The notes below the pieces were generated by a model that did no database searches, was not told where the DNA came from, and saw only the letters and a program-made list of their open reading frames with translations. The position numbers were made by a program, and so were the translations under genes. Below, piece by piece: positions 19,224 through 27,522 of a DNA stretch of 64,000 bases; position 1 is the stretch's first letter, and each line of letters starts with the position of its first letter. Origin of the DNA: Calothrix sp. PCC 7716 (GTDB taxonomy: Bacteria > Cyanobacteriota > Cyanobacteriia > Cyanobacteriales > Nostocaceae); NCBI RefSeq assembly GCF_019977735.1, contig NZ_AP025018.1, positions 2,232,001 to 2,296,000 on the forward strand. Reading direction: 5' to 3'.

Positions 19224-20971
19224 GTGTTTTTCCTTGAGTCAATAGATACTAAAGGAATACCCCAGTCTATTTGTGCATTTAACTGGTTACCCAACTGTAA
19301 TCGTAATCCTAAACCTGTTGATACTAAAGTACTTGTTTCGGGATTTGGAGTATCACCTTTATTCCATGATGTACCAACATCAATAAAGGGTACTACTTGT
19401 AATACTGATTGTGACTGACGCTGGCGCCATATTGGTAAGCGAACTTCTGCACTAGCGAAAAATCCGTTGTCAGTAAGTAGTGCATCTTGACGATATCCTC
19501 TAACGCTTTGCTGTCCACCTAAACCAAATTGTTCGAGTGCAACAAGTGGTCTGTCGGCAAACTGTAAGTCACCACGTAAAAGTAATAAAGTATCAGGAGC
19601 AAGTAACCTTACCCACTGTGCTTGTCCTCTCCATGCATAAAACCTACTATCTGCAGTATCGGCGTTAGTTGTAGAATTAAGTGCATCGAGTCCAACACTA
19701 AATTGCGAACGTGCGGCAAATACTTGCTGACTATCACGTTGCGTCCATTCTTGAATAAACCGTAATGCTGTTACACTAGTTCTACCATTAGGATCGGCGC
19801 CAACAGCAGGAAATGGAATTGGGCCATTTGGGTCGTTATTTAATAAGCTAGCTTGACTTTCGCGTCGAGTTAGTGCAATTCCTAGTGCTAACTCACGATT
19901 TGGTTTTTGAATAATGGGTTGACGTAGTGTAACTTCATAATATTTTGAATATGATTCAATATCAAGTGTATTAAAGGGACGTTCGATAACGTTGTTGTCA
20001 GATGTTCCGTAACTAAAAGCAAAAGTGCCGTTGCGAGGATTAATTGGAACTGTATAGTTAAAATCAAAAGAGTTGCTACCGTCGGTATTCGTATAGCTAC
20101 CGCTCAAACTATCACCCCATCCTAAAAGGTTTGCTTCGCTTAATTGCACAGAGCGCCTAAAACTACCTACACTTGGTGAACGTCCATTATCAATACTAAA
20201 CTGCGCGTCAAATGTTTTGGCTTCACGCACCTCTATTGCAAGTGTACTAACACCAGGACGAGTACCCGCAGCTAGTTCCGCAGAAAGATTTTGAATTAAC
20301 GGGTTCAACTGAAGAACTTGCAACGCTTCGAGCAAACGTTCTCTATTTAAAGGTTTTCTAGTGGCAATTTCTAAACGACTTCGTATATAACCAGCATTGA
20401 GTCTGCGTGTACCGTTTACCTTAATCTCTTCGAGCGAACCTTCAATAACTCGAATTTCAACTACCCCATCCTTAAGCTTTTGCGGTGGTATATATGCTCC
20501 ACTCGTAATATAACCCCTCTCAACGTAATACTTTGTAATTTCTGAGCGAACCTGAAATAGTTCGGCAATTGTAATTGCACGGTTTGTATACTTTTCTGTA
20601 ATTTTATCAAAATCTTTCGCGCTGAATACAGTACTACCAGTCACGTTAAATTTTGTTACTTTTATTGTCTGCGGGATATCCCCAGGCTGATTTTGTTCGG
20701 GTGCTATCGGTGGATTTACGTCGCTACCTGGTAACAATTGGTCGGGAGGTGGCAACTGTGGTGGCGCCGTTGGTTCGGGCAAAGGTCTATCAGATGGTGG
20801 CTTTATCTCTGGACGCGGGAAATCTGGATTTTGCTGTCTACCTGGTAAATCCTCTGGCCTTATTACCTGTGCCTTCAGTGGTTCTACTGAATTAATTACA
20901 GCTATAACAACAAGGTATAAACAAATGTAAAATCGCTGAATACGACTGTTTAAAAGCAATTTATAAAACAT
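19175..20971 (-). CDS. TpsB/ShlB-type outer-membrane transporter
   Basis: This 598-aa ShlB/FhaC/HecB family protein has a signal peptide (residues 1-34, ending LKAQ), a Pro-rich linker (about 38-95), a POTRA domain (about 105-180: VTKFNVTGSTVFSAKDFDKI, then VERGYITSGAYIPPQ) and a 16-strand type beta barrel to the C-terminal FSVIYNPF. The barrel contains the conserved lid-loop-like GGQQSVRGYR motif. It exports a TpsA partner across the outer membrane; the candidate is the FHA-domain protein at 21667. The gene is directly upstream of, and overlaps, the CHAT-TPR frame. Confidence 0.92.
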   Translation of the reverse strand: MFYKLLLNSRIQRFYICLYLVVIAVINSVEPLKAQVIRPEDLPGRQQNPDFPRPEIKPPSDRPLPEPTAPPQLPPPDQLLPGSDVNPPIAPEQNQPGDIPQTIKVTKFNVTGSTVFSAKDFDKITEKYTNRAITIAELFQVRSEITKYYVERGYITSGAYIPPQKLKDGVVEIRVIEGSLEEIKVNGTRRLNAGYIRSRLEIATRKPLNRERLLEALQVLQLNPLIQNLSAELAAGTRPGVSTLAIEVREAKTFDAQFSIDNGRSPSVGSFRRSVQLSEANLLGWGDSLSGSYTNTDGSNSFDFNYTVPINPRNGTFAFSYGTSDNNVIERPFNTLDIESYSKYYEVTLRQPIIQKPNRELALGIALTRRESQASLLNNDPNGPIPFPAVGADPNGRTSVTALRFIQEWTQRDSQQVFAARSQFSVGLDALNSTTNADTADSRFYAWRGQAQWVRLLAPDTLLLLRGDLQFADRPLVALEQFGLGGQQSVRGYRQDALLTDNGFFASAEVRLPIWRQRQSQSVLQVVPFIDVGTSWNKGDTPNPETSTLVSTGLGLRLQLGNQLNAQIDWGIPLVSIDSRKNTWQENGIYFSVIYNPF

Positions 20972-21284
20972 AATAAACGAATTTGCTAAACCACACCACT
21001 CAAACTAAGCGTAAGCAAGAAAGTCATACTTAACACATATGCCATCTATATGACAATTATTTCTTAAGCTTTGACAATTTTATGGTATCTAAGTTAATTC
21101 CAACACATACAGCCTAAATTTATGCCAATTTGGCAAAAATTTAACTGTACAGCTTGTTACATCCCTAATACTGCCGTTTTTTTGTTGTGTGAGAGTGCAT
21201 AAGTTGATTTGCCGAGCATATATAGCAAGACAGAAGCACAACGCTTTTAGTTGTGCTTACAGAAAGATAACACTTACAACACTT
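20972..21284. promoter_or_regulatory. divergent control region of TpsB and small Cys-rich protein
   Basis: This AT-rich 313-bp region lies between divergently transcribed genes. It contains a TTGACA hexamer at about 21070. A possible GTG-led extension of the downstream ORF starts at 21189, but it is rich in unlikely residues. Promoter assignment is inference from position. Confidence 0.35.
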
Positions 21285-21614
21285 ATGAGCAAACAACTAG
21301 AATCAAACACATACCCAGTCCCTGATTACGGTCCACTCCCAGAAGATGCAACCAAATTGCAGCAGTTACAACATGCAGTTCTACAAGAATTCATGAAAGC
21401 TCTAGATAACTCTCAAATGGATGAGATACTTAAGAGTTATGGTTTGACAGCAGAAAAAGTGATTAGGTTTGATGCTGTTATTGACTTGAATAAAATACAA
21501 CGCATGGGTGTAGCACTTAGCGATGAAGAAATGCAGCAAAGCTTAGAACAAATTCCAGGAGAGGAATTAAGGCTACTTAGTTGCTGTTGGTGCGGTCGTT
21601 GCTGCCCTTGCTGA
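21285..21614 (+). CDS. small protein with C-terminal six-cysteine cluster, RiPP-like
   Basis: This 109-aa protein has a hydrophilic, helical, acidic body ending ALSDEEMQQSLEQIPGEELR, followed by LLS and a ten-residue tail CCWCGRCCPC (residues 100-109) with six cysteines. The layout of a long leader with an LSDEE segment followed by a short Cys-rich end resembles leader-core precursors such as Nif11/nitrile-hydratase-leader peptides, though the tail could instead bind metal. The frame could begin at a GTG at 21189, but the ATG at 21285 gives a more natural N-terminus. No recognisable modifying enzyme is adjacent. The TpsA gene follows 52 bp downstream. Function is not known. Confidence 0.6.
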   Translation: MSKQLESNTYPVPDYGPLPEDATKLQQLQHAVLQEFMKALDNSQMDEILKSYGLTAEKVIRFDAVIDLNKIQRMGVALSDEEMQQSLEQIPGEELRLLSCCWCGRCCPC

Positions 21615-21666
21615 TAATGTAGTAAGGTGGGCGCAAACGCCCACCTGACAAAATATTCTCACGCTC

Positions 21667-23988
21667 GTGGTTACACAAATGTTACATCCGTGGTATTACT
21701 ATAAGTTAGATTGTGCAAGAACAATATTTATTGCGACAGTATTGCATATATGTATACTATCTAATACTTGTGTAGCTCAAATTACTCCAGACAATACTCT
21801 ACCAATAGATACGCGCGTTTTGAATCAAGGTGAAACCAAAGTAATAGAAGGTGGAACGCAAGCTGGGAAAAACTTATTTCACAGTTTTGAAGAATTCTCG
21901 GTTTTGGGTGGACAAACCGCTTACTTTAATAATTCTGTAAATATTCAAAACATAATTACTAGAGTTACAGGCAAGTCTAGCTCTAATATCGATGGTACAC
22001 TTCGCAGTAACGGCGCCGCGAATCTGTTTCTAATAAATTCTAATGGTATTACATTCGGCGCCAGTGCCTCATTAGATATTGGCGGTTCGTTTGTTGGCAC
22101 TACAGCTAGCAGTATAAAATTCGAGGACGGTAGCAAATATAGCGCAGTAGAACCTCAAACACCTTTACTTACAATAAGTACACCAATTGGTTTACAATTT
22201 GGCGCCAATCCTGCACCAATTCGTAATCAATCTCAGGCAAGTCCGAACGGTGCAACAAATTATTATAATAGTCCTGAAGGTTTGCGGGTTTCACCTGGCA
22301 AAACTTTGGCATTAATAGGTGGTGATATTTATTTAGAGTCAGGAAGTTTAACAGCACCGCTAGGTCAAATAGAACTTGGAAGCGTTGGAAGTAATAGTTT
22401 CGTGAATTTAATACCAACAAGTGGAGATTGGGTTTTTGAGTACAAAGATGTTAAGAATTTTAAAAACATACAAATTACAAGCAAAAATCTTTCAAATTCA
22501 TCGAATATTACAACAAGTGGTCAAAGTGGTAGTGGAAATATTCATGTTATTGGCAATATTATAGAAATATTTGGTGTTAGTGGTATTTTAAATTTAACTT
22601 TAGGTGACATAGATGCTGGTGATATTGTTATTGATGCAAACAAACTTACACTTCAAGATGGTGCCCAAATTCTAGCTGGTACAGTTGGAAAAGGTACAGG
22701 AGGAAATTTAACTATAAATGCTTCTAATGTAGATGTGCTTGGTGGTTCATATACTGAATTTGATTTTTTTGCTATTAGTGCAATAGGCAGTACAACCTAC
22801 AAAGATGGAAACGCAGGAAACGTTAACATTAATACTAAAACATTACGAGTTAAAGATGGAGGAAATATAGTAGTTGAATCAAGCGGTATAAATACACCAG
22901 AATCATTATTTAAAGATGTTTTACCTGCAACAGGCAATGCTGGCAATTTGACTATTAATGCTACACAGTTAGTAGAAATAATCGGGAAATCTCCTGAAAC
23001 TAACAGTAGTTTATCTGCTACCACATTAGGTTCTGGGAATGCTGGGAAATTAACTGTTAACACACGTAAACTAATAGTTAATAATGGTGGAGAAATAAAG
23101 GTAGGTAGTAGAGTCATAACTAATAGTATTGGAAAATATCTTGGAGACAGATTTAATTTAGGTAGAGCAGGTAACTTGGATATAACAGCAAATTCCATAC
23201 TCATTGATAATCAAGGAAAAATTACATCCGAGACAGATTTAGGGCAAGGTGGTAATATTACCTTGCAAACACAACTATTACAGATGCGTCGTAATAGTTT
23301 GATATCTACCAGTGCAGGTAAAATACAATCGAGCGGTGATGGTGGTAACATTATAATTAATGCTCGTAACGGTTTTATAGTTGCGGCAAGAAATCAAAAT
23401 AATGATATTATAGCCAATGGGTTTAGCGGTTCTGGTGGTAAAATAATAATTAACGCGAGTGGTATATTAGGTATCGAAGCACTTAATAGAGAAGATTTAA
23501 TACGCAAGATACGTAGTAACGACCCATCTCAAATCGACCCACAAAAGCTTTCTACAAGTGACATTTCTGCAATTTCTCAAACTAATGCGAATTTAGACGG
23601 GGTAGTAAGCATTACCAATCCAGATGTTGATAGTAGTAGCGGTTTAGTTAATTTACCAGAAAAACCGAATGTACCAACAATAACCCAAGCTTGCAAAGCA
23701 GACAATACTCGACAAAATAAATTCTCTATAGTTGGACGCAGAGGACTAGCTACAAATCCAACAGAATTTTTAAGAAACACTACAATACCCGATACCGACT
23801 GGATTTCTGTAGAAAATTCTACAATGCAATATCCTTTTCAACAATCTCAAACCACTACATATAACAACATAAATTCGGTTATAGAAGCACAAGCATGGAA
23901 AGTAGATAAAGATGGAACTATTATATTAACAAGTACCGCACCAAAAATAATACCTCACTCCAAACCATTTGTGGCGCCTGCATGTTAA
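21667..23988 (+). CDS. TpsA-like filamentous hemagglutinin N-terminal domain protein
   Basis: This 773-aa protein starts at GTG 21667 or, four codons on, at ATG 21679. A signal peptide ends near CVAQ (about residue 38), followed by the TPS secretion domain (about 40-260). The usual NPNG motif is NSNG here (FLINSNGITFG). A repetitive, Asn/Gly-rich parallel beta-helix region follows to about residue 640, and the C-terminus (CKADNTRQNKFSIVGRRGLA) is shared with many cyanobacterial TpsA proteins. It is expected to be exported through the TpsB barrel encoded at 19175. No toxin domain is visible, so an adhesin or matrix role is more likely. Confidence 0.88.
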   Translation: MVTQMLHPWYYYKLDCARTIFIATVLHICILSNTCVAQITPDNTLPIDTRVLNQGETKVIEGGTQAGKNLFHSFEEFSVLGGQTAYFNNSVNIQNIITRVTGKSSSNIDGTLRSNGAANLFLINSNGITFGASASLDIGGSFVGTTASSIKFEDGSKYSAVEPQTPLLTISTPIGLQFGANPAPIRNQSQASPNGATNYYNSPEGLRVSPGKTLALIGGDIYLESGSLTAPLGQIELGSVGSNSFVNLIPTSGDWVFEYKDVKNFKNIQITSKNLSNSSNITTSGQSGSGNIHVIGNIIEIFGVSGILNLTLGDIDAGDIVIDANKLTLQDGAQILAGTVGKGTGGNLTINASNVDVLGGSYTEFDFFAISAIGSTTYKDGNAGNVNINTKTLRVKDGGNIVVESSGINTPESLFKDVLPATGNAGNLTINATQLVEIIGKSPETNSSLSATTLGSGNAGKLTVNTRKLIVNNGGEIKVGSRVITNSIGKYLGDRFNLGRAGNLDITANSILIDNQGKITSETDLGQGGNITLQTQLLQMRRNSLISTSAGKIQSSGDGGNIIINARNGFIVAARNQNNDIIANGFSGSGGKIIINASGILGIEALNREDLIRKIRSNDPSQIDPQKLSTSDISAISQTNANLDGVVSITNPDVDSSSGLVNLPEKPNVPTITQACKADNTRQNKFSIVGRRGLATNPTEFLRNTTIPDTDWISVENSTMQYPFQQSQTTTYNNINSVIEAQAWKVDKDGTIILTSTAPKIIPHSKPFVAPAC

Positions 23989-24002
23989 ACTATCAAACTC
24001 TC

Positions 24003-24133
24003 TCTTGTGGAGCGGGCATCCTTGCCCGCCCATATATTAGAACGGGCAGGGATGCCCATTCCACAAGACCATTCCACAAGACCATTCCACAAGACCATTC
24101 CACAAGACCATTCCACAAGACCATTCCACAAAC
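24003..24133. repeat. hairpin repeat plus 13-bp tandem array
   Basis: A hairpin element (CTTGTGGAGCGGGCATCC ... GGATGCCC ... CCACAAG) is followed by five complete 13-bp units ATTCCACAAGACC from 24058 plus a partial sixth. The unit is the hairpin's own right end, so the array grew by slippage on the element terminus. Related hairpins lie at 41142, 42245, 42487 and 62334. Confidence 0.8.
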
Positions 24134-24134
24134 T

Positions 24135-25409
24135 TTATTTACCTACAGCAATTTTATCAGGTTGTTGTGTAAACACCTTTCCCATCACCCAAATAGTAAA
24201 AATAGGCATAGCAATAACCTGTGATACTAAAACAGCACACGCAACCGCAAAAATGCCATACTTAACTGCAACCAAGAGCGAAACAGCAAAAATACCTGTA
24301 AAAATTAAGTTCCAGTAAAAATCAAGATGTGTCTTATTCGTAGCTTGTAATAATTGCGAAGTCGCGCGCGATAATGCTATAGGTATAGCCGATAAACAAA
24401 TTACAATCAATATCGGTATTCCTTCTACCCATTTTTTACCAAATATAACTGGCACATATAACGGCGCCAGACTAGATTGTAAAATTACCAATGGAACTAC
24501 AATTAAGGCAATAGTTTTTAATCCGCGAAAAAACCGCTTTTTCATTTGCACTTTGTCACCCTGTACAGAACACAAATGAGGGTAAAGTGCTGATGTAAAA
24601 GCATTGATGACGCTTTGACTAATTCCTAAACCTGCATTAAATGCAAAAAAATACAGTCCTAACGCTTCAATACCAATAAAATATCCCACTAATAAATAAT
24701 CTAAATTCATTCTTAGCCGACTTAGGGCATTTACACCAAGCATTTTTAGCCCAAAGCTAGTAATTACTCGCCATTTATCTAATGTAAACGATTTCGGCGG
24801 GCGCCAGCTATGATTCATTAAGTTGATTATAATATTGATGGGTATAGTCATAACGACAGGTAAAATTACAGCCCAAGACCCCATTTGACCTAAAGCTAAA
24901 ATTATAGTTAAAATATTTCCAAAAATTAATTGTAATGCTGTAGATATAGCCGTAATTTTTAATCGATTTTCACGTTGAATAAGATTAGCCTGAATAGCAA
25001 ATATAGGTAAAAACAAATAAGCTGTTGCAACTATACAAATTGGCAAAATCAATTGGCTATTTTTATAAAAAGTCGCAATTGGAAATGCTGCTAAACATTG
25101 AAATATAAATAATAATATACATACTACCCAATTTAGCCAGTAACTCGTATTACACACACTTTCTAGCTCCTCTTCACTTGCTTGCACAAGTTTGGCGCCA
25201 AATCCAGGATTAATAGTTAAAACATAGCCAAAATCAGCAATAGTAAAAATTAATGAAGCAACACCATAATCATACGAAGTAAAAGTACGAGCTAATACCA
25301 CAGTAGTGGCTAACCTTGCAACCCGATTAAAAAGTTCTGCACCCCCTAACCAGCCAATATTACGAATAAAGTGGTCTGACAATAGCCGTTTTATTTTATC
25401 AATTATCAT
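24135..25409 (-). CDS. polysaccharide flippase (Wzx-like, MOP superfamily)
   Basis: This 424-aa integral membrane protein has about 12 hydrophobic segments. It starts with a typical Wzx pattern (FIRNIGWLGGAELFNRVARL, then TTVVLARTFTSYDYGVASL) and carries the repeated loops of lipopolysaccharide/teichoic acid flippases. It would move undecaprenyl-linked repeat units across the inner membrane. It is the last gene of the minus-strand exopolysaccharide cluster. Its stop lies right next to the 13-bp tandem array. Confidence 0.88.
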   Translation of the reverse strand: MIIDKIKRLLSDHFIRNIGWLGGAELFNRVARLATTVVLARTFTSYDYGVASLIFTIADFGYVLTINPGFGAKLVQASEEELESVCNTSYWLNWVVCILLFIFQCLAAFPIATFYKNSQLILPICIVATAYLFLPIFAIQANLIQRENRLKITAISTALQLIFGNILTIILALGQMGSWAVILPVVMTIPINIIINLMNHSWRPPKSFTLDKWRVITSFGLKMLGVNALSRLRMNLDYLLVGYFIGIEALGLYFFAFNAGLGISQSVINAFTSALYPHLCSVQGDKVQMKKRFFRGLKTIALIVVPLVILQSSLAPLYVPVIFGKKWVEGIPILIVICLSAIPIALSRATSQLLQATNKTHLDFYWNLIFTGIFAVSLLVAVKYGIFAVACAVLVSQVIAMPIFTIWVMGKVFTQQPDKIAVGK

Positions 25410-25497
25410 TTAACTATAAATACGGAACAATTGTCTAATTTTATGCTAATACTTCTGTAAAATCAAATACTTCATAAATACGCAATACCATAGATTT

Positions 25498-26091
25498 TTA
25501 GCCCCCCTTATTAAAAGGGGTTGGGGGGATAAATTCCATCTCTTGTAGCATAGAGTGTAAATTATTCGTAGTTAAGGTATGGTTAATGCGAATAACTTTA
25601 GCAGGATTTCCGGCAACAACAGCATTTTCAGGAACATCTTTTACAACAACAGAACCAGCTCCAATTACAGCATTATCTCCTATAGTAACGGCGCCAATAA
25701 TTACAACATTCGAGCCGATATCAACATTATTTCCTATTTGTGGACAAGCACTACAAGAACCATCAGCTAGTTTTTTATTTCCAATTGTGGTATTATGTCT
25801 TAAAATACAATTATTTCCAATTGCTGAATAATGGTTAACAACTAGCCCGATTCCATGTAATAACTTCAAATTCTTGCCGACTTGCGTATCCCAAGGCAAT
25901 TCTATTCCAAGTATCCAATCTACTACAAAAATATAAAGATTACAGTAGATTTTGGAAAATATCTTTAATGAAGTTGGTAATTTGCCAATTATTTGTGCGG
26001 AACGAAAAAAAGTTAAAGCAAAACGTGTTTTAGAACTGCTATCTTTATTGGTTTGCCAATCTTGGAATATATAGTTAATTATGCTTTTCAT
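25498..26091 (-). CDS. hexapeptide-repeat acetyltransferase (serine acetyltransferase-like)
   Basis: This 197-aa protein contains left-handed beta-helix hexapeptides ([20 protein letters not shown], then [39 protein letters not shown]), as in CysE-like acetyltransferases that modify sugars in exopolysaccharide clusters. The catalytic His is probably in LLHGIG. The last 11 residues ([11 protein letters not shown]) come from the C/G-rich hairpin repeat at 25501-25530, so the native C-terminus has been replaced or extended. Its neighbours are the flippase and the polymerase. Confidence 0.88.
   Translation of the reverse strand: MKSIINYIFQDWQTNKDSSSKTRFALTFFRSAQIIGKLPTSLKIFSKIYCNLYIFVVDWILGIELPWDTQVGKNLKLLHGIGLVVNHYSAIGNNCILRHNTTIGNKKLADGSCSACPQIGNNVDIGSNVVIIGAVTIGDNAVIGAGSVVVKDVPENAVVAGNPAKVIRINHTLTTNNLHSMLQEMEFIPPTPFNKGG
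25501..25530. repeat. C/G-rich hairpin repeat read as acetyltransferase C-terminus
   Basis: A short copy of the CCCCCCTTATTAAAAGGGG family. On the minus strand it encodes the final residues PPTPFNKGG and supplies the TAA stop of the acetyltransferase. Confidence 0.8.
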
Positions 26092-26128
26092 TTGATTCTT
26101 AATATTGGTTTATTTTATAAAAAAGGCT

Positions 26129-27520
26129 TTAAGGAGTAGTTGTGTGTGGTTTCCACTGCCAACCAGCAATTGCTAATATTGTCCACCAATAGAAAAACAT
26201 CGTTGTATGACTCCAAATGTTTTCGGTAATCATCCCAACGGGTACAGCAAGTAAAAATGCCAACAAAATTAAACATAGCGAACGTTGTGAAGCAACTGTC
26301 AAAGGAGATTTTATAATGCTCCACAACCGAACACCTTGGGCAAAAAAGAATAAAATATAAGTGGTGAATCCAACAATTCCTCCTTCAACTAATGCGCGTA
26401 TATAGTCGTTGTGAGGTAAAAGTTGGTTAGTGCTAACATGTATACTTAGTCCTAACCCAAAACCAAACAATGGATATTGCTGCCATTGTTCTAGTAAGTA
26501 CGTCCACTGCGACAGGCGCCAGTTAAAGCTGTTATTATCTCCTTGAGCAAGCAAAATTGCCCGTGAAATATCCATATCAGGGTTTAATAAAGGTGTATTG
26601 CCTAGCGAACTCAAACGTTCTTGTCCAAATGGAGTGCTGGCAAATAAACCAATTACAAACATCAAAAACAGTATTCCACCGATAAGTTTTAGCAAATTTA
26701 ATCGTGGCACAATTAGTACTAACACAAATATTGCCAGCATCATCAAGCTGAACAAAGCTTTGGTGCTGACAAAAAACATCGATAGCACTCCTAATAACAA
26801 AACCCACGGTAAACGATTTTTAGCTTCACCTAGTTTCCACCAAGTCAAAGAGATGAACAGTAATAAGTAAGTTGCAAAACTGTTAGGGTGTCCGAAAGTA
26901 CCTTTAATACGTGCATCGCTTCCTGACAGCAAAGGTGGTAATATCGACGGTAGAAACATTTGCAATAATGCTAATGTTATTGGCGGTACTAACCCTAGTA
27001 ATAATTGAGACAACATTACAGATGGTTCTACCTGGTCTTTGAGTTGCATTACTAGCAAGTAAATCATCAACCAAGAAAATAACCTTACCCATTCGCGTAC
27101 ACTATCTATTAAATAGGCGCCATCTAGTCCTAAACCACCAAGCGGTAAAAGCACTACCCAAAACGCTTGCGTTAATATCCATACAGCAAAAAACCACCAA
27201 AAGCTATCGGTGTGGACTTTTTTTTGTTGCAGTAACAATTTAGTGACATACATTAGCGTTAGTATATCAATACCAATTGCTAAAGCAGAAGGTATTTGTT
27301 GCTGCGAAAATATATCTACTGAACTTCGCACTATTAACAGCACGAGAACAGCTTGAGAAAAACTTGCGAAAAAGTAAGTTAGCGCTAGTATAACAACTAC
27401 CGCTAAACCCATCAATAACGGCTGCACTCCAACTGCAACACCAGCAGCAAAACCTATTGCTATACATGCCAATACCAGGAATGTTACTAAAGGTAACTGG
27501 TGTTGATTTGTTGCCGCCAT
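26129..27520 (-). CDS. O-antigen ligase/polymerase family (Wzy-like)
   Basis: This 463-aa polytopic membrane protein has about 11 hydrophobic segments and a large periplasmic loop containing WTYLLEQWQQYPLFGFGLGL and the H-N-D of LLPHNDYIRALVEGGIVGF, which is the signature of the O-antigen ligase/Wzy_C family. It is the likely chain polymerase of the exopolysaccharide cluster. It lies 2 bp downstream of the tyrosine-kinase gene, which implies translation as one operon. Confidence 0.88.
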   Translation of the reverse strand: MAATNQHQLPLVTFLVLACIAIGFAAGVAVGVQPLLMGLAVVVILALTYFFASFSQAVLVLLIVRSSVDIFSQQQIPSALAIGIDILTLMYVTKLLLQQKKVHTDSFWWFFAVWILTQAFWVVLLPLGGLGLDGAYLIDSVREWVRLFSWLMIYLLVMQLKDQVEPSVMLSQLLLGLVPPITLALLQMFLPSILPPLLSGSDARIKGTFGHPNSFATYLLLFISLTWWKLGEAKNRLPWVLLLGVLSMFFVSTKALFSLMMLAIFVLVLIVPRLNLLKLIGGILFLMFVIGLFASTPFGQERLSSLGNTPLLNPDMDISRAILLAQGDNNSFNWRLSQWTYLLEQWQQYPLFGFGLGLSIHVSTNQLLPHNDYIRALVEGGIVGFTTYILFFFAQGVRLWSIIKSPLTVASQRSLCLILLAFLLAVPVGMITENIWSHTTMFFYWWTILAIAGWQWKPHTTTP

Positions 27521-27522
27521 AC

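Noticed and set aside
24058-24133. Possible CRISPR or iteron array
   Set aside because: Units are 13 bp without spacers and derive from the hairpin repeat next to them. No replication gene is near.
23982-24318. Plus-strand ORFs after tpsA (80 and 103 aa)
   Set aside because: They encode the 13-bp tandem array (DHSTRPFHKTIPQ) and antisense of the flippase gene.
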